Shown here piece after piece: positions 33,027 through 44,400 of a DNA stretch of 64,000 nt. Below the pieces are notes generated by a model. The model was not told the DNA's origin and searched no databases. It worked only from the letters and a program-made list of their open reading frames with translations. Position 1 is the stretch's first letter, and every line of letters begins with the position of its first letter. The stretch comes from Sarcocystis neurona (lineage: Eukaryota > Apicomplexa > Conoidasida > Eucoccidiorida > Sarcocystidae): the NCBI GenBank assembly GCA_000727475.1, contig KL647304.1:2308299-2372298 (forward strand). Direction: 5' to 3'. Made by a program: the position numbers and the translations under genes.

Positions 33027-35389
33027 TTACCAGCAGCAGATTCTGACCTGCAGGGCTTAGTAAAGCGGGCGCTTACTGTCCTCCTGCGTCACGGACTTGC
33101 TTTCTCTGCGTAAAACTAAGTCCCTGACGGCGCAGCCTACTGCCACATATATATGTACGTCTAGTTTATATGTACACGTCTTGTACCTGCGTCTCCTACG
33201 TACACAAACACCCAGCCGTCGGTGTGTGTAAAAGCATATACATACAGAGAAAGAGAGAAAAAAAAGTCCAGCAGAAAGGAGCCAAAATAAATTCAAAGTC
33301 CCTTTCCACTTGTACACAAGCAGATTCATATCCACGTATATCTCTATAGCAGTTCATCTCTTCGTGTCTCCCCGTCTCTCTGGCTGTCCCGTCTCCATAA
33401 AGGCCTATACGCAGCTCTTATATGGAAGTCTTCACTGTAGGGACGGACATCTCTTCACGTACATTTATGCTTCTCTATCTAACGATATATACATATACCC
33501 ATAAATGTATGCATACATTCATATATGAGATTATAAATACATGCACGTAGAAGTATATATATATATGCATATACATACATATACAACCTCCATCTCTACA
33601 CGCATATTTTTGCTTCTCTATCTGATGGTATATGTGAAAATGTATACACGTATATATATATATATGTGAGGGTATATATATATATCTGTGTGGATCCATA
33701 TATATATATATAAATATATGCAGATGCATATATATGACTACAAATTTCTCTCTTTCTATTTATATAATTTCTGTCTTTCTCTGTTGTTTTGTATTTGCGC
33801 TTTCCTGTTAGTAGATCTTGTGTGGTTCACCTTTCCAGGTCCGCGTGTACAAAAACGAAGGTGTCTCCTGGTGTACGTACACCCGGATGTCTGTGTGTGT
33901 CCGCGGCGCTACTTCTACGTTTCCTTCCCGATACGCGTGTGTCCACTTGCAGCGTAGATACTTTGCGCCCGTTTTTTTTCTTCTTTTCTTTTATTGTCCC
34001 TTTCTTTTTTCTTCTCTGCGCAGAAGTTATTCTTCGTCCTTTCCCTCTCTGACTTCCTCCACGCGCACGTCTACAACTCTCCACACATCTGAGAATGTGT
34101 GGCCCGCACAGATATGCCCATACATACATACACGCACACAAAAGGACATGTCTGTTTTTTGTAGACGTCTATGCGTATTGGTTATCAACAGCAGAGAGAC
34201 ACATATATTGGTATATGTGTGTCTGTGTGGGCATTTGTATGTACATATGGATCTGTATGTATATACGTGTGTACGTGTGTTTTATGTACGTACATATATT
34301 TGTATCTATGTTTGTACGATGTATGTATGTATATGTATGTATGTATATGTATATATGTACAGGCATGGATGTATGTGTATGTATGCATATGCCTCTCTCT
34401 CTGTGTATATATATATATATACGTATGGATATATGTATGTATATGTATGTACGTATACATGTATGCGTAATGTATGTATGTATATATCTGTCGGTAGGTA
34501 TGTACGTATGGGTATATGTATCTATGTATGTATGTCTATGTATGTATGTCTATGTATGTATGTCTATGTATGTATGTCTATGTATGTATGTCTATGTATG
34601 TATGTATATGTATGTATGTATATGTATGTATGTATATGTATGTATATGTGTGTACGTATACATGTACGTATAATGTATGTACGTATATGTCTGTCTGTCG
34701 GTGGGTATATATGGGTGGACATATCTACGTATGTATGGATGTCTATGTATGTAAATGTATGTATGTACATATGTATATGTGTGTATACACACATGCATAC
34801 ATATATGTGTATGCACGTGTGTGTGTGTGTGAGAAGGCCTCTGTGTGCACGCATATACCTGTGCTACGACCTTTCCACAGAGATACACAGATATATCTTT
34901 TTGCGTACATCTTTTTCAGTGAATAGAGATTGAGAAAGGACGGCTGCGAAGACACAGAAATGCATGTGTGTGTACCTTTCTGTCTCTAGCTTTGCGCACT
35001 TCTCCGCATATCGGAACACGTGGCTGCATGCGCAAGGATTTATGGATACACGTATGACGATATACGAGTGCACCTGCACCAGTGCAGCGTTTGACCAGAT
35101 ACCTGCATAGACCTACGTGTGTATATCTATATATATATACATACATACATACATATATACATATATGTGTTTACATAGTTCTGTCTTGTCCGCAGACGCA
35201 GACAGACACACACACATGCCTCCTTGTCTCCGTCTGTCTCTGCGTCTCTGTCGTTTTTTGCTGTTGACGGTGTGTCTGCATGAACGCGCCAACACGCGCT
35301 GCTGACGCTTGTCTGCACGACACCCGTGCGTCGCAGCATTTATGTGGCGACGATCCACGGGAGAATCTGACTATTTGCGAGAGACTCAC
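33027..35389. repeat. TATG/TATA microsatellite region
   Basis: No gene is supported. (TA)n and ATATAC words occur at about 33,490-33,720. A long GTAT-rich domain runs at about 34,200-34,800 and includes a run of a 14-nt unit GTCTATGTATGTAT near 34,529-34,600. (TA)n and ACAT tracts occur at about 35,125-35,165. Frames of up to 371 codons on the plus strand here are Tyr/Val/Met/Cys microsatellite translations. Confidence 0.85.
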
Positions 35390-36398
35390 CGAGCGCTACT
35401 TCTGGCACACTGGCTGCAAGTGCTTCTTCTTCCACTCGAAAGTGCCGGCGTCCTTGCTGCCCCTCCTCCGAGCGCGGCTGCTGTTGTAGCTGCACGTGTT
35501 GCTGGAGTAGAGGAGCCGAGAAACGGCCAGTTGAGCGGCCCGCCGTGGAGCCGCGCGCAGGCTGCTGTCGCTCAAGTGACAATGTTGCGGCTGTTTGGGT
35601 TGGGTGTCGCAGCGGGTCAGACCTAGAAAGGTGCGCTGTAGCAGAAGAAGCTGCCGGAGAACCGGCCGTGGAGCCAGCAGAAGGACGGACGGCAGCCGCG
35701 GGTGGCGGCGAGGACGAAGCAGCACGAGCAGATGCACGGCCAGATCCGGTCGAAGAGGATGACGCGGGAGAGAAAAAAACGGGAGCAACAGCAGCAGCAC
35801 GAGGAACGGCGGCAGAATGTGAAGCAGCGGGAGTATGTACTCCGCCTTTGCGTCCAGCGACTCCTGCGTCTACTGAGGAGAGCGACGAGGTGGAAGTTGC
35901 CGCAGAACTCGGCTTCGCACCAACGCCAGCTGCCGCAGCGGCTGCTGCAGCAGGAGACGAACTAACTTGCAGAAGTGTGGGCGAAGGTACTAGAGGGTTC
36001 CTCTTCCTTCTCCTTCCCCGCGTGCTGCTGCCGTTCTGCAGACTGCTATTACTGCCGATCCTGCTGCTGCTGTTCTGCAGACTGCTATAACTGCCGATCC
36101 TGCTGCTGCTACCCACGCGAAGGCTCTCTCCGCTGCTGCTGCTGCTGTTACCACTAATGTTGTGACTGTTCTCTCTGCCGCTGCTGCTGCTGCTCACGTT
36201 GTTTCTGCTTGGGCTGGAGGGGTTCGTTCTCTTCCAACGGTTGCTGTTGCTGCTGCTGCCTGTCGCACCCATCAGTGTCGCATCACTTTCTGCAGCAGCA
36301 AGATGAGAACGTATATTGTGTGCTGATGCTGCTGTTGCTGTCGTGTTGCAGCCGACAGCAGCCAGCAGGAGCAGCAACACAAAAGCGGCAGCAGCCAT
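35390..36398 (-). CDS. Ser/Ala/Asn-rich protein with signal-peptide-like N-terminus, first exon
   Basis: An ATG at 36398 opens MAAAAFVLLLLLAAVGC, a short hydrophobic leader that looks like a signal peptide. About 336 codons follow: Asn/Ser-rich with several N-x-S/T sites, a basic GRRRKRN patch, an Ala/Ser/Pro-rich middle, and a Gln/Glu/Arg tail ending VPEVAL. The strong donor GTGAGT at 35389 ends the exon in phase 1, and the following exon was not found. Upstream the frame is open to 36,554. A secreted or secretory-organelle protein is an inference from the leader. The sense strand of the exon is CAG-biased, as in the other exons here. Confidence 0.55.
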
Positions 36399-37150
36399 GG
36401 TTGCTCCTAGTCCTGACTCCCTTGCTCCAACTCCTGCTGCTGATTCTACTGCTAGCGCGTCATCGTCTGCTGATGCGCTGCTGATACGTGTTCGGCTGCT
36501 CCCACGGAAGCACAAGGTATCAGACAGTCCTCTTGTCGCTGCCGGAAGGAGCACCAGCTGCTGCTGCTGCTACCCGCCGTACCTGCTGCTGGGGTAGCAG
36601 ATGGATGCAAATTGTCGCTGCTGCTGCGGCTTTGTGCGATTGCTGCCGCTGCTGCTGCTCGCTTAAGGCTGTGTTTTTTCGTCGAGGCAGCACAGAGAGA
36701 CAACCTGCAGCCGCTGCTGCTGCCTTCTGCAACTTCTGCCGCTGCTCGGCGAATAAATCTGCTGCGCACGACGATTCACTTCTCATCAGAGCTGTCCACT
36801 ACCCTGCGTGCTGCAGCATTCGGGGGGCCGCACCTCGTGTGTGCTATCGGTGCAGTGGCTGGTGTATTTGTTGGCAATTCCCTTGCTACCGCCAAACGTG
36901 TTCGTGTTGTTGCTGATGCTGTTGCTAGGGCTACGGCACCTGCGCCTCGTGCAGGTGCTGCTGCCGATGGTGCTGCTATGGCCACACGCGTACTGCTGTG
37001 TCTGCCGAAGTTGGTGCGTCTGCTGCTGCCGGCGCGCCGTTTTGCTGCACTTGCAGCCCTTTCTGCGCCACCTGCTGCTGCCGCTGCTCCACGGGCAGTG
37101 GTCGCGGGGCTCATCGGCTTGAGATGCAGCCCCGTGTGGCGGCACGAATC
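36399..37150. other. CTG-rich stretch between minus-strand genes
   Basis: Plus-strand Leu/Ala/Cys frames and minus-strand Ala/Thr frames are all long and open, and none has an ATG with supporting splice sites. A minus-strand frame at 36,776-37,114 (Ala/Thr/Arg-rich) is the most coding-like. It may be 5' sequence of the 35,390-36,398 gene or part of the next gene. Confidence 0.3.
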
Positions 37151-37725
37151 TCACATTGACTCGTCTCGGTGCTTCCGCGTTTCGCGCGCTGCTGCTGCCT
37201 TTGCTGCTGCTGCCTTTGCTGCTGCTGCCTTTGCTGCTGCTGCCTTTGCTGCTGCTGCCTTTGCTGCTGCTGACGCTGCCTTCGCTCCCGCTGCTGCTGC
37301 CTTTGCTCGTGCTGCTGCTGCCTTTGCTCCTGCTGACGATGCCTTTGCTCCTGCTGACGATGCCTTTGCTTCTGCTGACGCTGCATTTGCTCCTGCTGAC
37401 GCTGCCTTTGCTCCTGCTGACGCTGGCTGTGCTCCTGCTGACGCTGTTGCTGTTTTTGCTGACGTTGCTATTGTTTCTGCTGATCCTGTTTTCGTTCCTG
37501 GCGCGGCTCGTCTTCTCGGGTCTCCTCTCACAACCAGCACTGCTGCCGCTACCGACTGTGCTGCGATTTTCGCTGGTCTTGCTATTCTAGATGGTGCCGC
37601 TCCTGCGGCGACGACTGCCACTTCTGCTGCTGGCAATGCCGGAGGAAGCGCTGCAGTAGAGCTTCCTCTACAGCTGCCTCTATTACTGCTCCATTTGTCG
37701 ACGCGGACGGGCTTTCCCACTTCCC
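37151..37725 (-). CDS. Ala/Lys-repeat protein, second exon
   Basis: After a GTGTGACTGCAG acceptor ending at 37726 the frame reads EVGKPVRVDKWSSNRG, then an Ala-rich region. Degenerate (S/A)AGAKAA units then grade into AKAAAAKAAAAK, and the frame ends with a basic KHRDESM and TGA. Its start phase matches the donor at 37937 of the exon below. The reverse reading on the plus strand (Phe/Ala-rich) and a Gln/Arg frame on the same strand are also open, so strand and frame rest on the splice match. Lys/Ala repeats of this kind would form helices. Confidence 0.4.
37188..37275. repeat. 15-nt tandem repeat CCTTTGCTGCTGCTG
   Basis: Five to six near-perfect copies are followed to about 37,430 by degenerate 18-nt relatives containing GACGCTGCCTTTGCTCCT. 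The array encodes the AKAAAAK units on the minus strand. Confidence 0.85.
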
Positions 37726-37936
37726 CTGCAGTCACACGCCACTGTTGTTTCTGCTGCTGCTGCTGCGGCCGTTATTACTGCTGCGACACTTTCTGGTACT
37801 GCTCTCTGCCTGGTGTTGTTGCCTCTGCCGGTGCGGTTAATGCAGCTATTTGGGTTGCTGCTGGTACTGCTGCTGCTGCGGGCACCAGGAGGTGTGGGGT
37901 GTGCGAACACAGCTACATCTACGGTCGGCGACTCAC

Positions 37937-38021
37937 CACCGTACAACGGAAGCCGTTGCCCAGCACCAGCCGCAGCGACAGCAGCAGGAGCAAAGCGAGG
38001 AAAGAAGAGGAACGGGCGCAT
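37937..38021 (-). CDS. Ala/Lys-repeat protein, first exon
   Basis: An ATG at 38021 opens MRPFLFFPRFAPAAVAAAG, a hydrophobic, possibly signal-like N-terminus. The exon ends QRLPLYG at a strong donor GTGAGT (starting 37936) in phase 1, which fits the phase of the next acceptor. The joined product would be 219 residues. The plus strand here is also open in a Gln/Glu frame, so this call is tentative. Confidence 0.38.
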
Positions 38022-39930
38022 ATGTGGCAGAAGTTGTAGCGGCAGAGTTGTTTTACTTTAGATCTGCGGCATCAGCTACGGATGCCCAGCAGCAGAAATC
38101 CACAGCCACCCAGGCAGGCGCAGCACAGAAGGCGGCAACACACACTCGCTTCTTTCGACAGGCAGCGGCGACCCTGGGAATCCTCGCTTGTAGCGAACGG
38201 GCAGTGCGGGCGCGGCTCCAGCAACAGCAAGCCGCCGCGGCGGTGTTGATGCTGATCTGCTGTTTGTAGCTGCAGCAGCAGCCCGAACAGCCGCAGCACC
38301 AGCGAGCGAACCGCGAGGTCGTAGAAACAGCAGCGTCCTCGACTATCATAGTACAGGAGGTCTCTCTTTTCACAGGAAGGCGAGGACAAACAACAGCAAC
38401 ACCTCCAGCAACAGCAGCAACACGAACAACAGCAACACCAGCAGCAGCAACAACAGCACAAGGGCAAATACCGTGCAGGCGCCGGGCTCGCCGGCAGCCG
38501 CCACCCCCGACAGCAGCAGCCGCACGGGCGCAGGGGGAGAGTGTCGTGGGTGGCGCGGCGGCAGCAGCAGCAGCATCGCCAACTACGTACGTGTTAAATA
38601 CGTATAAAACACGCATAGACGTGGCAACGGCTTGTACTGCTCGCCGCAGCGCAGGTCAGATACAGCAGGATCTGTCCCCAGCTGGAGCAGCAGCAGCAGG
38701 ATGGTTCACGTAGACGAGCGGTCATGCCGTGTGGCGCGGCCGAACGTGTGCGCCGGCGCACGGGCAGCACGGTGGGCAGCAGCAGCAGAAACGCTTCCTC
38801 CCTCCGAGCCGTACTGCTGCGCAGCCTCTCTGCGGCCGCAAAGTTGGTGGCAGCAGTAGTAGCTGACGCGTGACGGTCACTGCTGCAGCCAGCCACCAGC
38901 AGGACGTTGAGCGGCAGCGGCCGAGGCCTGCAGTTGTTGTGCCGGTAGCTGTGCAGCAGCTGCGCGTCTTCTTCATTCACGCAGATAGACGCATGCACAC
39001 ACAGATCGACAAAATTCGCGGTTTCCCCAGTTAATATGGGGACGACTTGTTCCTCTTTTACACACGCGTCTACACGCCAGTCGTTGTGGCACTTTCCCTC
39101 CTCGTACTTCTTCCTCTCCTTCCAGTTCCCCCCAAGAACGCAGTCGAACGCAGCAGCTAGTGGAGCTGCACACGGCCGCGGCAGCAGCAGCCGTACACAC
39201 GCGGAGCACGTCGGTCGAACCCCAGCAGTATCGGCAGCAGCAAGGCTGCAGCTGCTACTGCTGCACCAGAAGAAGTAAAGCGCCGACTACGCAAGCGGCA
39301 GCACACACACGCACACACACACACACACAGAGACGCAGAGCAGCAGCAGGAGCGACAACTGCAGCAGGAGATCAAGAGTAGCAGCAACAGAGCAGGAACG
39401 CATTGCATGGTCCCGCAGCAGCAGCAGCAACGGACCGCATCGTCTCGCAGCAGCACGCGCAGCCAAGCCTGGCCCCCCCAGCAGCAGCAAGAGCAAAAAC
39501 CAGCAGCAGCAGCAGCGGACCCCACTCCAGCAGCAAGATGCGCAGCACCCCCAGGCCAACTGCAGCAGCAGCAGCAAATGGGCACCAACCGGAGCGGCGA
39601 GAGCAAGTTGTGTGAGCCGGTTGCTGGGCCAGGAAGGCGTCCCCTTCCTTCGCAAGTGCTGCTGCGTCTGCGTGTTCGTCGGCTGGCGCGGGAAGCGAAA
39701 GCGCGCTACTTTTTCGAAGGAAATTTCTGCGCGCGGGCCGCAGCTGCCAACAGCAACGTCTGCAACGCGTCCCCACGTCAAAATCGCCTCTCTGTCAGCA
39801 GCCCTCTTCACCGCGCGGAGCCCGCAATCTCTCCGTCTCTGTTTTTCTCCCTCTGTCTGCCTCCCTCTCCGATCTTCACGCCCCCCGTAGACGCTTCCCA
39901 TAAACCGACTCAAATATCTACACGTCAATA
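38022..39930. other. CAG-rich stretch of uncertain strand
   Basis: Several segments look coding on one strand or the other and cannot be reconciled by splice phase. On the plus strand, a Gln/Glu frame ends at TAG 39931 and includes EQQQERQLQQEIKSSSNRAG (about 39,336-39,410). On the minus strand, an ATG frame at 38,998 begins MHASICVNEEDAQLLHSYRH, and another near 39,620-39,690 contains DEHADAAALAKEGDAFLAQQ. An (AC)n tract lies at about 39,304-39,329. At least one gene is likely here, but none is called. Confidence 0.4.
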
Positions 39931-40660
39931 GATGTATCTGTTCAGGTATCTATCTATACGTACACACACACACATATCTACGTGTAGACATATATATATA
40001 TGTGTATGTACGTATAGATAGATATACATGTAGGTACACGTAGAAATGGATTTACATACAGATTTATGTTTCTATGAATGGATGTACATAGAGACAGAGG
40101 CACATACACACACATATATATACATCCATACACACGTATTATCTCTCTATAGATTGAGGTATACACATATATAACAGATATACACATACATATATTTGTA
40201 TGGTGTCCTCCATACGTGAGAAAAGCATACGAAAAAGGAACTGGATGAGAGGGGACGCAGCAAAAGGCTTGTCTATTAGATATCCGTCTATCTACATATA
40301 TATATGTCTGAACCTGAATTTGCTGCCCACATATATATATGCCTCAGTACACGTGAAGGTGGCACAGCCTCGTGGCTGGACTCTCTCTATATACATATAT
40401 GTATATATATGTCTGAACCTGAATTTGCTGCCCACATATATATATGCCTCAGTACACGGGAAGGTGGGGCAGCCCCCTTCATCTCCCTCTGTCTGCTTCT
40501 CCGTACTTCTGTACGTCCACGTATACCCCCGTGTGTATGTGTGTGGAGATGTACATGCATGCATATATTCGTAAGTTAATAAGAGGACCCCATACGCCTA
40601 CAGCAACATACGTAGATCACGTTGATAAGTATATTTAAGCGTAAATAAAAGTACATACAC

Positions 40661-40691
<31 letters not shown>

Positions 40692-41400
40692 TGTATATAT
40701 GTATGTATATATGTATGTATGTATATATGTATGTATATATGTATGTATGTATATATGTATGTATATATGTATGTATGTACGTATATATGTATATATGTAT
40801 GTATGTGTATGTATCCGTATGGATATATATATACGAATTCTCCTAGTCTTCAATCTGTACGTACGTAAGATATCCGTCGACGTATATACGCATGGGTCGA
40901 TGGCCTCCGCTCGAGCGTGTACGCTCCGTATATACGCCTATGCGTAGCTCCCGTTTCTTTACCTCTCTAAATATATGTGGAAATGTATTGCCTAGGATCC
41001 CCTATATTATATACGTCAGCTACCAGTATATGTGTACATACCTATATATGAATATGCGATATAACCAGGAGTTCTACCCTGTATGGTAGGTGTATGCGTA
41101 CCTGCGCAGCTTTGTATAGAGAACTATTAGCCATGATCCGTCTCCTCCTATATATGTGTGTATGTGTATATGTGTTATGCATGCATGTGGACGTGTGTGG
41201 GGTCAGCTAAGGTCCTCTGTGTGCATGCGTTATATGTGCCTACACACGTAAGTCCATTTATGTGTGCCGAGGTCCCTTCTGTGTGTTCGGGTCCTGTACA
41301 TGTATATGTAATTTTTCCCGGCATTAGTGTGTAGAATAAATATAGGGAGAAGTCGTGAAGAAGCGTGTCTAGACACAGACAATCCTATATATGTGTGTGA
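39931..41400. repeat. TATA/TATG/ATAC microsatellite region
   Basis: No gene is supported. Dense GTATGTATATAT repeats run at about 40,655-40,830, with more ATAC/TATG sequence at about 39,960-40,200 and 41,140-41,180. The ORFs in this block translate the repeat. Confidence 0.85.
40306..40471. repeat. Direct repeat of about 60 bp at a 105-bp period
   Basis: GTCTGAACCTGAATTTGCTG and about 40 more bases at 40306-40365 recur at 40411-40471 with few differences (ACGTGAAGGT versus ACGGGAAGGT). The copies are separated by microsatellite and unique sequence. No coding potential is evident. Confidence 0.8.
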
Positions 41401-44400
41401 ACATTTGTAGACACGGCGAAAGACGCGCGGAATGGCTAACAAATGAGCTGCTGCTGCTTGTGTGGACGAAGAGCTCCGACGGTGCAGCGCGACCCTTTGT
41501 GCTGTTGCAAAATATCAGCTGCTCTCTGCTGCTGCTGCTAAGTCTTGGCCCCAGACCTGCCGTTGTCTTCTCTCTTACTACTGCTGCTGCTGTCACGCTT
41601 CGCTCGTGCTGTTGCTGGCCTGCCCAGTCCGCTGCTGCTGTGGCTGCTTCTTCGTCTGTCGCCCGCCCCTGCTTCTGCAGCAGCTGCTGCTGCTCTCGCG
41701 CGTGCTGTCGGGCTGCTGCCGATGCGACCCGAGGAGGGGAACGGCCGGGGGGAAGGAGCGCATGCGTTGAAGCAAGAATCGTTTCTCTACATGGGGCGCG
41801 GCTACCAGCTTGCTTTCGATTAGCTGTCATAGATACGTACCAGCAGAAACCTGCTGTGTTGCTACTGCTACTGCTGCTGCTTCACCTGCACCGTCGAATT
41901 TCACCGACTTTGTCTTCGGCGATTCGCTGCTGCTACTGTTTCACCTGCGTTGCTCTGCTGCTGCTGCAGCTGCTGCTATCGCGGCTAACATTCCGGATGT
42001 TGCTATAGCTGCGGCGGCTGCCTCTTGCTGTTGCTGCTACGGCTCATGCTGTTGCTGCGGCTGCTGCTGCTGCTACGGCTCGTGCTTCTGTGGCTCCCGT
42101 TGCAAGTGCTGCTGCTGCTACTGCGGGAATTAGCGGGTCGGGGTGCTGCTACTGCCCCTGAGAGGCCTGCTGCTATTACTGTTGCTGCTGCTGCTACTGT
42201 ACTGCTGCTGCTGCTGTTTCTGCCGCAGGTGGTGTTGCTCTGTCTGTCGCTCTTGCTGCTGTTGCTGCTGCTGCGACTGCGGTTGCTGCTGCCACTGCTG
42301 CTGTCGGTGACGGTGCTGCCGCTGTTGTTGCTGCAGGACCGACACCGCCTGCTGCGGCAGCGCGTCTTGATGCGGCGGAACCGTCTGCTGCTATTGCTAC
42401 TTCTGCAGTGCCCCGGGGGCAGCAGATACACAGCTCCATATGAAACAAAGAAAAACGTCTGCCAGAGAAGCGGAGCAACGACAGCAGCAGAAACAGCAGC
42501 AGCAGCAGAAACAGCAGCAGCAGAAAGAGAAGCAGCAGCTACAGCAACAGACCGAGCAGCCGAAGTGGCAGCGGCAGTGGCGGCAGCAGCTCCGGGAGTT
42601 AGCAGTCGCGAAGTAACGCCAGGACCGGCCGCACCCTCGCAGCAGCAGCAGCAGAAGCGGCAGCGACACCAGCAACGAGGTAGCAGTGGCAGCAGGAGGA
42701 GCAGCACGGCAAGCAGCGCAGGCGCTGCAATAGGCAGTGGGGTGCTGACACAACAGCAGCAGCAGCCTGCGCACAAGGACCTGCAGCAGGGAGGGAAAAA
42801 CAACAGCAGCAGAAGAGATAGTAGCAGCCGCAGCGACGTACTGTCGCGGTAACAAGAGCAGCTGTAGCAGCGTCGGAAGCTGCAGAGGACTGGTGGGGAT
42901 GCAGCAGTCGCTGATACGCCTCTAGCCGCTGAAACAGGAGCAAAGGAAGCAGGGGGGGAGGAGCTCAGAAACGCAGCAGCGGCTGCAGCCGCAACAGCAA
43001 CAGCAGCAGCTGCAACAGCAGCGGCAGCAGCAGCTGCAACAGCAGCAGCTGCAACAGCAGCGGCGGCAGCAGCTGCAACAGCAGCAGCAGCAGCTGCAAC
43101 AGCAGCAGCAGCAGCTGCAACAGCAGCAGCAGCAGCAACAGCAACAGCAGCGACAGCAGCAGCAGCAGAGGACCAAAGAGATTAACAGCAGCAGCAACAG
43201 CAGCATCAGCAACAGCAGCAGGAAGAGCTGCAGCAAGAGCTGCAGGAGCAGCAGTAACAACGACAGCATGAGGGGGGCAAGCGTTGTTGGCTCACGAGCG
43301 GTCGCAGCAGCAGCTCCAAAAGCAGTAGCAGCAGCAGCTCCAAAAGCAGTAGCAGCAGCAGCCCAACAGCAGCAACTATCCTCGACTGTGCAGAGCAGGT
43401 TGGTCAAGCGGCAGGACCACGGGCTGTGCTAGCAAATGCATCAAATGCTGGAGTAGGGGATGCTGGGGCCGTGCAGCAGCTGCAGCAGCTGCAGCCCTCG
43501 CGACGAATACACTGCAGCAGCAACGTTTCTGCGGACGCAGCCGCGAAGAGCGAAGAAGATTAAGCAGCAGCAGCAGCGTCTAATGCAACATGGGTAGACG
43601 CGCAGCGCAAGAGCCACCGTCTGCGGCAGGCCTGCAGGCAGCGACGTTGCGGCGCACGTGATAGCAGCTCCAGAAGTAGCAGCAGCGGGAACAGCAGGAG
43701 CAGCAGGCGCAGCAGCAGCAACAGGAGCAGCAGCAGTAGCAGGAGCAGCAGCAGCAGGAGTAGCAGCAGCAGAAACGGCAGCAGCAGAAGCAGCAGCAGC
43801 AGAAGCAGCAGCAGCAGAAGCAGCAGTGAGCGGCAGCAGCAGTGAGCGGCAGCAGCAGTGAGCGGCAGCAGCAGTGAGCGGCAGCAGCAACAACGGAAGA
43901 GCAGCAGCAGAGTTGTTTTGGCAACCCGACTACAAGCAGCAGCAACAGAAACAGCAGCAGGGACAGAGCCTCGAGTTTGCACCAGCAGCAGCAGGGAAGG
44001 TGGATAACACGCAGAAGCAGCAGCTCGAGCAGCAGTAGAAGAAGCCGCGCAGAAGCAGCGTTTAGGAGCGGCTTCACGATTGTTGCAGTAAGGGCAGCAG
44101 CAGCAGCAGGCGTGTGGTGTGTGGTGTGCACTACGCAGGCAGCAGCTGCAGCATCTTGTCTCTCGCAACAGAAATGGTGAGGCAACCAATCTTGGGAGGC
44201 CCCCGCGAAGTGACACAGCAGGGGCAGCAGCAGGATAACATTCCAGCAGCAGCAGGAAGCGTCAGAGGCAGACAGCTGGTGCAACGACGCTCAGCTGCAG
44301 CAAGGGAAAGAGCAGCAGCAGGAGGCGGAAACAGCATGCGACCTAGTAGAAGAAACGCCGGGTGGGTGTTCGCAGCAGGGAAATGAATTTGTACGTATAC

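Noticed and set aside
33818..34933. 371-codon plus-strand ORF
   Set aside because: It is mostly a Tyr/Val/Met/Cys translation of GTAT repeats.
36612..38039. 475-codon plus-strand Ala/Phe-rich ORF
   Set aside because: It starts with TTG. It lies opposite a two-exon minus-strand model with matching splice phase. It was not excluded completely.
42130..43407. Regularly spaced CAG blocks as a possible CRISPR array
   Set aside because: There are no constant repeats with unique spacers. The blocks are plain triplet repeats, and the organism is eukaryotic.
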